Assembly: GCF_008312935.1 (NCBI RefSeq)
Contig: NZ_VSZO01000010.1
Span: forward strand, 310,001 to 374,000
Reading direction: 5' to 3'
DNA from: Roseiconus lacunae
GTDB lineage: Bacteria; Planctomycetota; Planctomycetia; Pirellulales; Pirellulaceae
Length of the DNA stretch: 64,000 bases
In this document: one piece after another, positions 9,801 through 24,800 of the stretch
Layout of the letters: each line of letters begins with the position of its first letter
Position numbering within the stretch: position 1 is the first letter of the stretch
Position numbers and translations under genes: made by a program
Notes under the pieces: model-generated
Databases searched by the model: none
Seen by the model: only the letters and a program-made list of their open reading frames with translations
Told to the model about the DNA's origin: nothing

Positions 9801-12800
9801 CGATCTCGGTCGCACCGGGCGAGACCTATCAATCGACAATGACGGTCGATTTGCCCGACATTCCCGATGGGACCTATCAGATCGAATTGCTGACCGACTG
9901 GAATGACCGGCTATTCGAAGGACCTTATGAAGCGAACAATATTCTCACCGGAAATCAGATCACGATCGATCATCCGGACATTGAAGTGGTCGGCTTCAGC
10001 GCAGCGGCATCGGTCCAATCTGGACAGTCGTTGACGACGCATTGGGAGTTCCATAATCGTGGATCGGGAACGGCCGATTCATGGGTTCAGCGGATGTACC
10101 TCTCACAAGACGGAAGCCTTTCGGGTGACGATCGATTGATCGATCAGTTCACGGTCTCTCAAGACTTGTCTCCCGGACAGTCACGTTCACAAGTTCGTGA
10201 GGTCAATATTCCTATCGACTTTTTCGGTGATTGGAACTTGTTGTTGGTCACCGATGCCGAAAACCAGCTTGGTGAACGACCCGCCGGAGAAAGCAACAAC
10301 CTCAACGCTCGATCGATCGAGATCGTCCTTTCGCCCTATGCCGATCTAGTGGTCGATGATTTAGCGGTCACATCGAGTGTCATCGGTGACCCTGCGAAGA
10401 CAACCATCAGTTGGACGGTGCAAAACCGAGGAACAGGAATTGGAGTGACGACAGCATGGACGGATGCGATTGTTTTCAGCTTGAACGATCAATACGGCGA
10501 TGCAGACGATATTGTGATCGCCACGTTCGATTCCATCACCACACTCGAACCGGCGCAACAATACCGTGCGAACGAAGAAGTCGAATTGCCGCCAGACGCG
10601 AGTGATCGATTTTATGTTTTCGTCGTCACAGATTTCGAAAACGCGGTGTTCGAAAATGGGTTCGAACAGAACAACCGCACCATTGCAGCCAACACGATCG
10701 ATGTGATGCCGGCTCTACCGGCTGATCTGGTTGTCACTGGGATGAACGTGCCCGATTTTGTCGATGCCGGGACGCCGATCGAAGTCACGTGGGAAATTGA
10801 AAACGCCGGACCGGGGATTACCAATCGCGGTGACTGGTACGACCGGCTTTACCTCGCGACCGATCCCGCCGGCGAGTTCCCCGTCGATGGAACCGCGAAA
10901 CGATTTCAACACTTCGGCCAGATCGCTCCCGGCGAACACTACCAGCGAACCGGATCGTTTGTGATCCCGCACGGGCTGCAAGGGGAACATTATTTGATCG
11001 TCGATGCGGCGTTCGATCAACCGCCGTATGAATTTCTCTTTGACGGGAACAACCGCCGAATCAGCCCGCCGATCACGATTCAATCGCCACCGACTCCGAA
11101 TCTGACGATCACCGAAGTGATCGCCCCCACGACGGTCCAGGAAGGCACGCGAGTCGACATCCGCTGGACCACCCAAAACCAGGGTTTGTCGATTGCCGCC
11201 GGCGGTTGGATCGACCGTGTATTTTTGCGACCGGCCGGACAACCATCGGGTGAAATGATCGAACTGGGGACATTTCCTTTCATTGACCCAATCGAACCAG
11301 GGCACGTTTTCACTCGCACCGAATCAGTTCGAATTCCTGAACGGACAACCGGGATCTTTGATCTATTCGTTCAAACCAATGACGGTTTGTTGTTGTACGA
11401 GGGAACGGACACGACCGACAACGCGTCGTCTCGTCCAATCACGATCGATGTCCAGCCACGCCCAAACTTAAAAATCCAGTCGATCACAATTCCGGAACGC
11501 ATCGACGCCGGCGCGACGTTATTTCCCAGTTTCGTCGTCGTCAACCAAGGGCCGATTGAGACGCCGGGGGCGACCTGGACTGACCGAGCCTTCTTGTCAC
11601 TCGACACGGTGATCGATCAAGCTGATTTGCTAATCGGTGAATTTGAAAACGCATCGGCGCTCGACGTCGCCGGTCAATACCTTCGCGAAGCTGGCAGTGT
11701 CGAGGTTCCGCGCCACTACCGAGGCACGGTGTACGTGATCGTGGAAACGGATTCCAACGATGCGATTTCCGAATGGCCGGGCGAGGACGACAACGTCAGC
11801 TATCACCCCATCACCATCGAGCGAGATCGATTGGCCGATCTGGTAGTCAGTGATGTCGTGGCACCATCACAAGTCGTCGCCGGTGCCCGAGTCCCGGTTC
11901 GTTATACGGTGACGAACTTGGGCGAGTCGATGACGCTCGGCGAGACTTGGTTGGAAAACGTTTGGCTGACTCGCGATCAGAATCGGCCACATCCGGGGCA
12001 AGGTGACTTCGTCTTAAAGTCGCTCTCCCACTCCGGATCGCTGACACCGGGAGCCGGCTACGAAACAGAAACGATCGTGACGATTCCCAATGAACTGGCT
12101 TCCGGGACGTGGTACATCACGCCGTGGGTGGACCCGCTCGACATGATTCCCGAAGAATCATTAGCGGCGGACGAGAATCCCGACGATCCGACGAATCTTG
12201 ACAACAACAACTACAAAGCCCGAGCCGTCGATGTGCTCGGGGCACAGCCCGATTTAATCATCAGTGGACTGGTGGTTCCCGATTCGGCAGCGGCCGGTGC
12301 AACCATTGATCTACAGTGGACGGTGACCAATATTGGGTTGGCCAAGGCCGGTCCGGGTGGCTGGGTTGATCGCGTTTACTTGAGTGACCAGCCGAACCCA
12401 AAATCCGATGACGCGACCACGCTGTTGCTGGGCGAAGTGCGGCGTGATCTGCCGTTGATCGCCGGCGGTTCCTACACGACGAACCTCAATGTTGATCTTA
12501 GTCCTTCGGCCGCAGGCCAATACATCGTGGTCGTGACGGACGACGATTTACCACCGCAACCGCAGATCGACTTGGGAGCGTTTTTCGGTCACCTTATCCC
12601 ACCCGAAGAACAGTTCTTCCCCGTCGTTGAAGTCTTCGAAGACAACAATCAAGCCGCGGCGCCAACGGCCATCGTTCCATCGGCAGCGAATCTAAAAGTC
12701 GTCTCGTTTGACTTGCCAGACGATGCGCGAAGCGGTGAAGAGATTACGTTTCACTACACCGTTGAAAACATTGGAACCGATCCGGTGTGGGCGGGTACGC

Positions 12801-15800
12801 AGTACTGGAAGGATTTTGTGTGGCTGTCGAGCGATTCGACGTTTCGACGTGACCGGGCGTCGTACCTTGGAGCGACCATTCATGCGCCGGCCGAACCGTT
12901 GCAACCCGGTCAGCAATACACCGTCTCGATGACGACGACGCTGCCAGAGGGGATGGCTGCCGAGCACCAATCCTCGGGCGAATATTCCTTGTGGGTTCAT
13001 TTGAACGCCAACAATGACAAGTCACCTTTTCTCTATCCCTACCTCGCTCGCCGGTTGGACGAGCAGTGGTATCCGGCCGATGAAGGCGACAACAGCCTTT
13101 GGCGATCTCACTTTGATCATTGGGCCTTCGAAGATCCATCGGACAATCTGGCTCGTGCGGATCTGCCGATCCAGTATCACGAAGCGGACTTGGTCATCAC
13201 CGATGCAACCTTTCCCGAATCTGTCGTGTCGGGAGGATCGTTCGATGTAACTTACACGGTCGAAAATCAAGGCACCCGCGCGACACGTGTCAATCAGTGG
13301 ATCGATCGAATGTTCATCTCTCACGATGAATCACTCAACCATCTCGATCATCAAGTCGGGATCGCCTCACGATCCGGGGTTCTCGAAGTCGGCGAATCTT
13401 ACACGCAGACCATTTCGGTCAATGTCCCCGACGGGATTGAAGGTGAGTTTCAGTGGATGCTGTTCACCGATTCGGCCGCCCAAACCGATCGTAGCGGACG
13501 CTTTGGCGACATCGGATTTCGAAATATTGGCATCGAGTTTGAATTGCCGGGATCACTCGCCCCTTGGGATCTCGCGTCTCAGGCGGCCCGTGAATCGGCT
13601 CGAGGCAAGGTCAAGGAATACCAATACGAAGGCAACAACGTTATCCAGGGGAGTTCGAACATCGTGCTCGCAACTCCACCTGATCTGCAAGTTACATCGA
13701 TCAACGCTCCCTCGCGTGTGGACCGTGGTCAAGTCCTACAGATCGCTTACACGGTTGAAAACTTCGGCGGTGACACCGTTGCACAGCAAAGAAATTGGAC
13801 CGATTTGATTTACTTGTCGCGAGACACATTCCTGGATCTCACGACGGACGTCTACTTGGGTAGCCTCGATCATCAAGGCGGGCTACCTGCCGGCGGAACG
13901 TATGAGTACGGTGCAGAGTTTTCGCTTCCCACGGATTTGCTCGGTCCCTACTACGTTTTCGTGATCACCGATCCCGACCGCATGTCTCGGCAAGGGGATG
14001 TCTTTGAAGGACCTCACGAACGCAACAACTCCGCCCATCCCGCAGCGCCGCTGCTGATTGAACTTCCGCCGCCGGTTGATTTGCAAGTCGAATCGATCAC
14101 ATCGTCGGCTGACGCGGTGACCGGCGATTCGATGGAGGTGACCTGGACGGTGACAAACGCAAGCAGCGAGACCGTCACCGGTCGTTGGTCCGACAGCGTT
14201 TTTTTGTCCGACGACCCCGCATGGGATTTGTACGACACGCCGCTTGGGAAAGTCGACTTTGAAGGCACACTCGGACCGGGTGAATCGTATTCACAAACCC
14301 TGCAAACCGATGCGCCGTCGCTGACGCCGGGCAGCTATCGCGCGATCGTTCGTACGGACATCCTGAACCAAGTTTACGAAGATGCTTTTGATTCTAACAA
14401 CACGGCCACGTCGCCATCGACCGTCCAGTTAACGGCGCCGTCGTTGACCCTTGGGATCGCTCAACAAGCTTCCCTCGGCGCTGGTCAGCAAAGACTCTTT
14501 GCCGTTGATGTTCCTCCCGGCCAAACTCTTCGCGTCACTGCCGCATCACACGGCCAACTTTCGACCGAAGTCTACTTGCGGTCCGCCGTCGCGCCGACAG
14601 TCCGCCAGTTCGATGCCAGTAGCGGCGGGACACTCACACCCGCACCTGCGGCGATCATTCCATCAACCGTCGCCGGATCCTATTACGTGCTGTTGCGAGG
14701 ATTTGGATCCGATGACAATTCTTCACCCGTGGAAATTTTGGCAGAGTTGTTGCCTCTGGCGATCACCGATGTGCGAACGGATCGAGGCGGTGATTCAAAA
14801 TACGTGACGACAACTTTGACCGGGGCCCGGTTTCAAGAAGACGCGATCGTCAAGTTGGTTCGCCCTGGCGTTGCCGAGCTATTGCCGGTCAACCAGCATT
14901 ACGTTTCCGCATCGGAAATGATTCTGACGTTTGACTTCGATGACGCACCACGCGGATTGTATGACATTCAAGTCATCAATCCCGACGGACAAACGGCTGT
15001 ACTGCCCTATCGTTTTCAAATCGAGCGAAGCCTGGAACCCGACGTTTCGATCGGGATCGGTGGACCACGTTATGTGTTTGCCGGTGACAACGGGACGTAC
15101 AGCGTCGCGCTGGAAAACCTAAGCAACGTTGACACACCGTACGTTTTCTATCGTGTCGGAATTCCCGAGCTAGGGATCAACCAAAACGTCTACAACCTGC
15201 CTTACACGCACTTCACATCGAATCTTCGTGGCGATCCCGAAGGCGTGTTTCAAGATCTGCCCTGGGCGGAACTCGATTCGGCGATCAATCTCGATGGTCA
15301 TGTCACCACCAGTGGCTACCTGTTTGATCAAGCGGCCGATCGAAGTGCCGGATTCAATTTCCAAGTTCAAACGTATCCCGGTCTTCGTGAATTAAGCGAT
15401 CACGCATGGGAAGCATTCAAGTCAAAGCTTTACGACGCCCTACCGCTTTATGCCGAACAAGATTTACTCGCCGATGGTCCCTCCGCACTCGATCAGCTTT
15501 CGCCAGGTTTGGCATTGGTTTGGGAAGCGTTCGGGGCAGTTCCGGACTTGCTGACGCAGCCGTTGATTCCGTTTCAATTTCATGTCGTGGCTTCGGCAAC
15601 CGCGATGACTCGTGACGAGTTCATCGACCATGCGTTGGCCGAAGCGGATCGATTGCGTCGCGGGATCTTGACCGACGCCGACGCCGACGCTGCCTTGGTG
15701 ACACTGGCCGCCGACGCGGAATCTTGGCAATCGCTGTACCTAACGCATCTCGAAGAAAGTGGACGTTTGCGTTCAGAAGACGCGGTGCCACCGACGCGTC

Positions 15801-18800
15801 GTGATCAGGAACTTGCCAGTTTGATCGCGACCTTGGCCGGCGGTGTGCTATCCGGACCCAACGGAGAACAGGTGATATTGAGCGGCACCTTTGATGACTT
15901 CTTTGTCAATGTGCGTCGCTGGTATGGACATGACCCAAGCTTGAAAGCGTCGCTCGACGAAGATTTGATTCAGTTTGATTCGGATTCGTTGTCGTTTCTA
16001 GGCATCCTAAAAAGTTCCAATCCCGTCGCCGCATTGCCAGACTTTGATGACGCTGACTTGAACTTGCAAAGCAACACACATTTCCAAGCGATGCGAGTGT
16101 ACGTGCCGTGGGTACCATTCGGTCGCCGCAGCGAAGGCATTCCGGCGGAGTATCAGATCAATGGAATCACCCCCAACGACGAGGACGTGTTTTTCCCACT
16201 GAACTTACAAGGCTACTATGACCAACAAGGCGCATCCTCCGGCGGTGTTTCGCAAACGGGACCGTTCACGTTGGAAACGGGAGGCTTCGTGCCCGCGGCG
16301 TCGGCTTTGCCGTTTACCGTTCATTTTCAAAACGATCCGAACGCCAATCGCGATACCAATGAAATTCGGATCGTGGTTCCATTCGATGACAACGTCGATC
16401 CACGATCGTTTCGGTTGGGCGATCTAAAATTCGGCGATATCAATATTCGAATGCCGAGCGGACGGTCGCTTTATCAAGACGAGTTTGACTTTGCATCGAC
16501 GCTGGGATTCAACGTTCGTATCAGTAGCGGCGTGGATCTGAAATCAAACGCGGCAACCTGGACGATTCAAGCAATAGATCCGCTCACGGGCGACGTTCGC
16601 AGCGGCGATCAAAACGGGCTCTTACCACCAAACAATGCCCAAGGCATCGGCGCCGGATCGGTCAGCTATTCCATCGAAGCCTCCGAAGATTTACCGATAG
16701 GGGCGTCGCTGACTTCGCGTGCACAGGTTTGGCTGGACAACGCACCCGCCGATCGGTCACCGGAGTTGACGTACGCGGTGGATTCTCTGGCGCCGACAAG
16801 CACACTCACAGTCTCGCCGTTGAGTGGAGCTGGCGGTGACAACCATTATCGCGTGTCCTGGGAAGCTGACGATGAACCGAGCGGCAGCGGTTTCAAACAT
16901 GTGACCATCTACGTGGCCGAAGATGGCGGTGACTTTCAATTGTGGAAACGTCAACTACCGGAATCGAGCGGCGAGGAAGTTTTTGTCGGTCGCGCCGGGA
17001 AAAATTACGAGTTTCTTTCGCTCGCCAGTGATCGCGTCGGCAATCGCGAGTCACCGCCGTCGGGCCGCGCGGCTGCGGATGACGGCACCGGGGTCACCTT
17101 CGGAACGACGACACAAATTGATTCGACGACATCTGGGACGTTTGGTCAACCGACCGGTCCATCGACCGAACCGGCCACGAACGCGCTGTTTGTGGCAGCC
17201 GAAAATCTAATTCCATCGCAGCGTTCTACGTCGGCTCCGGCGGCATTCCACACCGTGCTTCAGCCCTTCACGGCCGAACGCTTTGCCGATGGTTTTCAGA
17301 CGAGTCTGTCGAGCGTTGTCGATTCCAGGATCGGGCCGATGGCGATCGTCGAAACGCTCGAAGGCGAAATTTTGGTTAGCGGCGGTCCGAGCCGGAACCA
17401 GATTTTTCGGTTTGGTCGTGACGGAGGAACCGCCGACCAAGTTTGGGCAGAGATCGAACATCCCGTGTTCAACTTGGCGTTCGATCTCGACGGTCGCTTG
17501 TGGGCGACGACGGGGGGCGGCCCGCTCTTACAACTCGATCCAATTGACGGAACCGTATTGGCCGAATATGGCGACGGATTGACGATGGGATTGGCGGTCG
17601 ATCCTACAACCGGCGACTTGGTCGTCGGATCACAGCATGGCGTCGAACGATTCGATCCCCTGACCGGCAACTTTACAAGGCTATCTCGTGATCAAAACCT
17701 GCGGGTCGGAAGCTTGGCGTTTGGTCCTTCGAAAGAACTTTATGCGACGCGTTGGCCAGAACGAGACTCGGTCGTCAAGTTCACCCCGCTTGGTCGTGCA
17801 GAAACGATCCTTCGTTTTGACACACCGATTGATTCGCTTGCGTTTGGAATCAAGGGCACGTCGCTCGACGGTTTAATGTTCGTCACTCACAACCAAGGTC
17901 GACACCCAAACTCAAGTAGCGATACCGACAGCGACTTGACGATGGTTGACATCGCGACGATGCGACAAGTCGCGGTGGCTCGCGGTGGGCCCCGTGGTGA
18001 CGTGGTGATCACGACGCGCGCGGGGCGTATTTTGGTCAGCGGGTCGGATACGGTGGACATACTCCATCCCGCAGAAACCCCCGTTGTCTTGGCAACGTCT
18101 CCGGCCCAGCAAACCGTGGTGGCGCTCCCGCTTGGAATGGTGCATGTCACATTCAGCGACGACATGTTCGTCGGCCATGGTGGCGAAGTGCATTCGGTAA
18201 TCAACCCGGGTAACTATGCCCTACGTGCGGCCGATGGCACCGATCAAACGGTTTCGGAAGTGCGTTATCACGCGGCTTCACGGACGGCATACCTGTTTGT
18301 CGAGGGGCTACAGACGGGAGAACACACACTGTTCATTGGCGACGAAATCGAGAGCGTCTCTGGGGAAAAACTGGGAACCGGATACGAAGTTCAATTCAGA
18401 ACCGTCAGCGAATTTTCGGCCGATGTCAGCTTCCAACTCGAAGCGACGCGTTTCAATCGCATCGATCAAACGTTGGCTTATGAGATCACGATTACGAACG
18501 AAGCCGACTACGATCTGTTGATCCCGATGTCCCTGGCAATGATACCGACGAGCGATGATGTCCATGTCGTCCCGGCACTCGCCGGATCTGCAAGGGCGAA
18601 CGGACGATGGGTGTTTGACTTGGTCGATGCCGTTGACGACGGAGTCCGGCTTGCGCCCGGAGAATCGACCCGGGCGAAGACACTGCGTTGGTATTCGCCC
18701 CAAGAGTCGATCGCCGATCTGATTCCCGAACTTTTAGCGACCGGAACCGTCAATCTGCGTCCGCAGTTTGATTCGGTACCGGTTCAGGTCACTCAAACGG

Positions 18801-21800
18801 GGCGCGACTACACCTACGACGCCAAAGCGGTCGATCCGGATGGAGTGTCGGTGTTTTATCTACTGCACACTGCACCACCGGGAATGCAAGTCGATCCGAT
18901 CACCGGCAAAGTCTCGTGGCCAGTTCCGGAACAGACGTCAGCGCGACACGACGTGGTCCTGTACAGTTTCGATTCACGTGGCGGACACATCGCACAGTCT
19001 TGGACGATTCAAGTTCAAGGAGGCAACTCGGCACCCGTCTTTGTTTCATCGCCGAGCGTCGCCGAGATGTCCGAAGATCAGATTCTGAAGCTGGTCATTG
19101 AAACCTCGGATCCCGACGGCGACTCGGTGACGACTTGGATTGATGACCTGCCACCGGGAGCGTTTTATACTCCTTCAACACAAACGTTGTGGTGGCAGCC
19201 GGGTACGTCAGCTGCGGGGACATATTCCGACGTCATGCTAGTCGCCAGCGATGGCGTAAATCTGGTGAAACATCGGTTTGACCTGATCGTTTCCGATGCC
19301 GATCGGCCACCGATCATCGATGCGATCTTGCACCAGACACTTCGTCAAGGCGACCGGTGGACCTATCGAATCAACGCCGACGATCCCGATGGGGATTCGT
19401 TGCGATTCACGAGTGACCAACTGCCCCGCGGCGCGACGCTTGATCCAATCACAGGCTTACTTCAATGGGAAGTCGGATTTGAGACATCATCTCAGGCCTT
19501 GATTCCAATCACCGTGACTGCGAATGGGCGAACAGCCACCGCCGAAATCTCGGCCGACATCATCAACGCCAATGCCGCTCCTTCATTTGGATCGATGGAA
19601 CGTTGGGTGATCGACGAGGGCCAAGTCTTCACGTTGACGACGTTTGCCATTGATCCCGATCATCCGGATTTTGTCCTACCAATCCGTGACAATCAGGGAA
19701 CACTGATTCCCGCGGACAGCGTTTCGCCGCTGACGTATGCCGCGACCGGGCTACCCGACGGGGCGGTTTATGATCCTATGACCGCGACGCTCCGCTGGAC
19801 TCCCGATCACACCCAATCGGGCGAGTATCGTGTTCGCTTTTTTGCGACCGACGACGGCGATGGAATCGACGATCCGATCACGGTATCGGTCGAAGTTCCG
19901 ATCGTCGTTCGTGACGTCAATCGTGCACCGGTAATCGATCCCTTACTATCGCGCACGATCGAACGAGACAGCGTGATCGACGTTCCCATCCAAGTGACGG
20001 ATCCCGACGATGACTTGGTAACGATCGAGGTCGGTAACGGTCTTACCGGGTTGCCATTGCCAGACTTCGCTAGCTTCACCGATCACGGCAATGGCACTGG
20101 ATTGCTGCATCTACGACCTAAGGCAGGAGACCGAGGCGACTACACGTTCTCGATCGTCGCGACTGACGATGGCGGTGGTGACTATTCAGGACATGATCAA
20201 CGTTCGCAGTACGACTTTGTCATCAGCGTCGAATCCGAAAATGATCCGCCGCGATTGCAACCGATCCCGTCGGTGGTCGTACTCGCCGATCAGTTTCTAC
20301 GTTTACCGCTAAAAACCACTGATCTGGATCAAGAGCCGCTGCGGTACTCGATCGACGGTTTGCCAGCGTCGGCAAGGATCGTCGACGGGGCCCGCTACGG
20401 TGAAGCAGTCTTGAACTGGGAACCGACCTCAAACGATCTAGGCGAATATCAAGTCACCGTGACGGTCGAAGATTCTGGCAATGGCGACTTGGCGAAAACG
20501 ATGTCGGCGGCACAGTCGTTTTCGATCGAAGTCCGAAGCACGAACGCGGCGCCGACTCTGCCCCCCCTTGATCCGATGGTCATCGATGAAGGATCGGCAT
20601 TCGTTTTGCAACTTGATGCGAGTGATACCGACGGCGATGACATTCACTATGCCATTGATGGGTTACCCGTCAACGCAGACTTGAATCCGATCAGCGGACG
20701 ATTGGATTGGACACCGACATTCGAACAAGCCGGTGTGTATTCATTCGTAATCAACGCAAGTGACGGATCTGCGATCGAGACACAGACTGTTTCGATGGAG
20801 GTTGTCGATGTCAATCGCCCCCCGGTGCTTGCCTATCCGGCGATCCAGTACGGGCGGGAAGGAGATTGGATCGAGTTCGACGTCTCGGGCGCCGACTTCG
20901 ATGGAGGTTCGACTGACTTATCGGCGAGCGATCTGCCGACTAATGCGACCTTTGATCCAGCCAGCGGTCGGTTTCGTTGGAAGCCGGATTTCGACCAGGC
21001 GGGAACATACCACGTGACCTTCACGTTGACCGACCAAGCCCTCGCATCGGACACGATCATCGTCCCAATCACCGTTGCCAACAACAACCGACGACCATCG
21101 ATCAAAACGACACGGCACCAAGTCGTTGTCGGTGAGTTGCTAGACATTCACCTCGATGCGTTCGATCCCGACCTTGACGACGCCCTGACGTACGCGGCAT
21201 ACGGACTGCCACAGGGAGCGGAATTCGACACCGGCAGCGGGACCATTCGCTGGATTCCGAATCCGGGACAACTGGGAAAGTTCTACGTTGATGCGCGTGT
21301 CAACGATGGATTGTCAGAAGCCCAAACAACGGTTGTGATTGAAAGTGTTGCCGTACCGACACGACCAACCCTACAGATCATCGCGACCCCAAGTTTCCCT
21401 GCTGTCCCGGGGCAGTCGGTGACGGTGCAAGTGATTGCCGACGGCGTCGCATCGATCGAATCGATCGCGTTAACACATGATGGTGTTGATGTTCCGTTGG
21501 ATCGATCCGGACGTGGAACGGTGATCGCTGGCAGCCCTGGGGTAACAAGTTTGCGGGCTTCGGCGACCGATGCCGATGGCTGGACGGGGACAATGGCGAC
21601 GTCGCTGCGTGTTCGTGATCCGTCGGATGATCAAGCCCCAACGGTGATGCTGACTTTGGAATCCGAAGGGATGATCAGCGAACCAACCTCGCTGATTTCA
21701 ACCGTTCAGGATGCTAATTTGGATCGGTGGACGGTGACAATCGAATCACTCCACACCGGTACCCAGCAGACCCTTGCCGAAGGCACTTCCAATCAATCTG

Positions 21801-24800
21801 ACAGTTCCATCGCGACGATTGTACCCCGCGACTTTGAAAACGGATTCTATCGACTGTTGCTTGTCGCCGAAGATGTCCAGGGACGACAAAGTCAGGTCGA
21901 ACGTTTTGTCGAGATTAACGGTTCGGAAAAAGTCGACGCCTTTGTTCGACGTGATGTCGATGCAGAGTTAGTGATCGGCGACAAAACGTTTCCGCTGACA
22001 CGTTTTTACGAGTCATTGTCGAAGACTTGGCGGTGGGACATGTTTTCCATCGGGCGCCCGTCAATGACACCGATGTCGGCCCATGCCCTGCAGTTGACTT
22101 CGGCCGGAATCACATCGCCACTTTCACAAGGCGACCGAGTCTATTTTTCGCTGCCCGATGGGACACGATCGGGATTTACGTTTGATCCCGTTGCGGAGTC
22201 ATTCCATCCAGCGATCGAATCACCCACGTTCTACCGACCTCGCTGGATCGCAGATGGCGACAGCACATACGAAGTGCGGACGACGAATCGATTGTTGGTT
22301 AGAGGAGGCAACCGGTTTTACGATCAGAAAACCGGATCACCTTACCACCCCAGCAATCCCTTCCTGGGTGAGCACGCATGGGAACTGGTCCATCCCGATG
22401 GTCGAATCGATATCGCAGGTCAAGATGGCGATCTCTTACGAACCATCTGGCCCGACGGAGAAACTTGGCACTTCAGCGATAGCGGGATAGTGCTCGGTGA
22501 CGGAACGTTTTTACCGATCGGGCGTGATGATTCTGGCAAGATCGCGGCGATCCGAATCCCCGCCGGAGTCTCTCTGACATCGTCTTCACCAACGGTCGGG
22601 ACTCTGACGGAAACGACGCTGACGGACGATCTGGATTTGCGTTATCACTACGACGCGAATGATCGGCTTGCCGAAGTCACGGCCTGGGAAATTAGCGATG
22701 GGGTCGCCTCGTCGCAATCACTTTTCCGCTATGGATACAAGTCACCTACGCAGACCGATTTGTCGGTTGCCATGAGTTCCAGTGACGATCATCGGTCCTA
22801 TCCAAGCGACGAATTTTTAAAGGCTGATCTTGGTGACTCGGGACAGTTTTCCGGCGTTTCGGTTCAGGCAGAACTGCAGCCGGGCGATATCGACCGATTC
22901 GTGTTTTCGCTGCATCCCGATCAGTTGCGTCAAACGTCCGAGCAGATCGTTTGGATTCGTGCGACGGTCACACGGGATCGCAGCACATTCGTCGCCGCGG
23001 TCCCTTCGATTGCCGGACTGCAGCCGATCGCATCCAGCGTTGACGATGATCGTGCGATGGCGGTTTTCGCAGTCGACCGCGCCGACTTGTACGTATTGGA
23101 AGTGCGTGGGGCGAACAATCACGAGTCGGGTCGTTACCAGATGCAACTCGATCTCGTGGGAGACTTCAACCATGACGGGCGCGTCGATGGGATTGATAGC
23201 GAACTGATTGCCAATTCACTCGGAACGTCGGTGAATGATCTCGGCTTTGAAGTCAACGCCGACTTGAATGCAGACGGAATCATTTCGGTTGCCGATTCGC
23301 AGTTATTGGCCGCGAACTTTGGTGTGACCTCGGTGACGACATCGACAATGTGGACCGATGCGTTTGCGATCCCGACCAGAGGCTTGGTCTACCAACCGGA
23401 AGTTGGCGATGGAGGCAACCCGTCGGTGGACGAGCCCAGCGATCCGGCTTCGGAAGGAATGCCAAGGATTCGCCTACCTGCAACGGAAGATCCTTCATCG
23501 GATCCACCGACCTTGGACTCAAGTTCGCTTGCGCCGACCGACGAAGCAACCTTCGATCTTCGCAACGCCCGTTTTGAGTCGTTTTCCGAAGGCTGGACGA
23601 CGAACGGAAACGTTGACTTCGACGGGCAATCTGCGTTGTTGGCCGAGCACCCGGACCAGCGTTCTTCGCTGCGGCAAGCGTTCTATGTTCCCGATCAAGC
23701 AAGCGTACTGTGGCTGAAGGTATCAGACATTTACCTACGATCCGATACAGGACATGCACCGGACGCGTTCGAAATTGCACTGCTCGATGCGCAAACTCTG
23801 TTGCCCTTAGTCGAACCGACAGGCGATTCCCATACCGACGCTCTATTAAACATTCAGTCGCATGGAACCTATTCGGCGAGCTCTCTGGTGACCGTTGGCG
23901 ACGCGACTTCGATCGACCCCGCGGTAGACTTGCAAGGTGTGATCGATGTCGATGGCCAAGTCAACGGGGAATGGCTGATTCAGGTGGATGTGTCGGCGAT
24001 ACCTGCGGGAATCTTGGCGATTTTGTCGCTGGATTTGTTGGGGTTCGGTCAGCGGAAAAGTCGCGTCTTAATAGACGACATCGGATTGTCGGCGACGCCT
24101 TTACGGTCCCCCGTTGCCGCAAGTGATGTCGTGACGACTGAGGAGGATGTCCCGATCAATCTGGACATCCTAGCGAATGATCTTGATGCCAATTCGTTGC
24201 TCGATCGTTCTTCGATTTCGATCGTAAGTGCGCCCCTCCATGGTGACGTTTATGTCAGTGGTGAAACTGGCTTGGTGACCTACTCACCCGATGCAGATTA
24301 CTCCGGATTTGATTCATTCACCTACACCGTCCGCGATCACGATGGATTTGTATCCAGTGAAACCTTTGTCGGGATCGAGGTGACTGCGGTGACAGACGAA
24401 CCGGCGCTGATCGCCTTGACCGCTTCGGGGGATCAGGAGACGCCGTTGCCGCTGCAGATCGATGCCCGTTCCACCGACCTCGACGGTAGCGAATCACTGG
24501 TGGTGCACATCGATTCGCTACCCCACGGCGCAACCCTCAGTCACGGACGTCGTGTTGCCGATGGCAGTTATGAATTGACGGCCGAGCAACTGCAGCAACT
24601 CACGCTTCGCCCAGCTCCTGGTTGGAGCGGACAAAGCGAACTTGATGTCACCGTGGTTGCCATCGACGATTCGGCTGACGCGGTTAGTAAGCACGCGACG
24701 TTGACGCTGGATGTCAGCCGAGTCATCGTGCAACCGCTCTCGATTACAGATTTTGAAATCAATCGGGGAGAGGAACAGCGGTCCTACATTCACACGCTAT

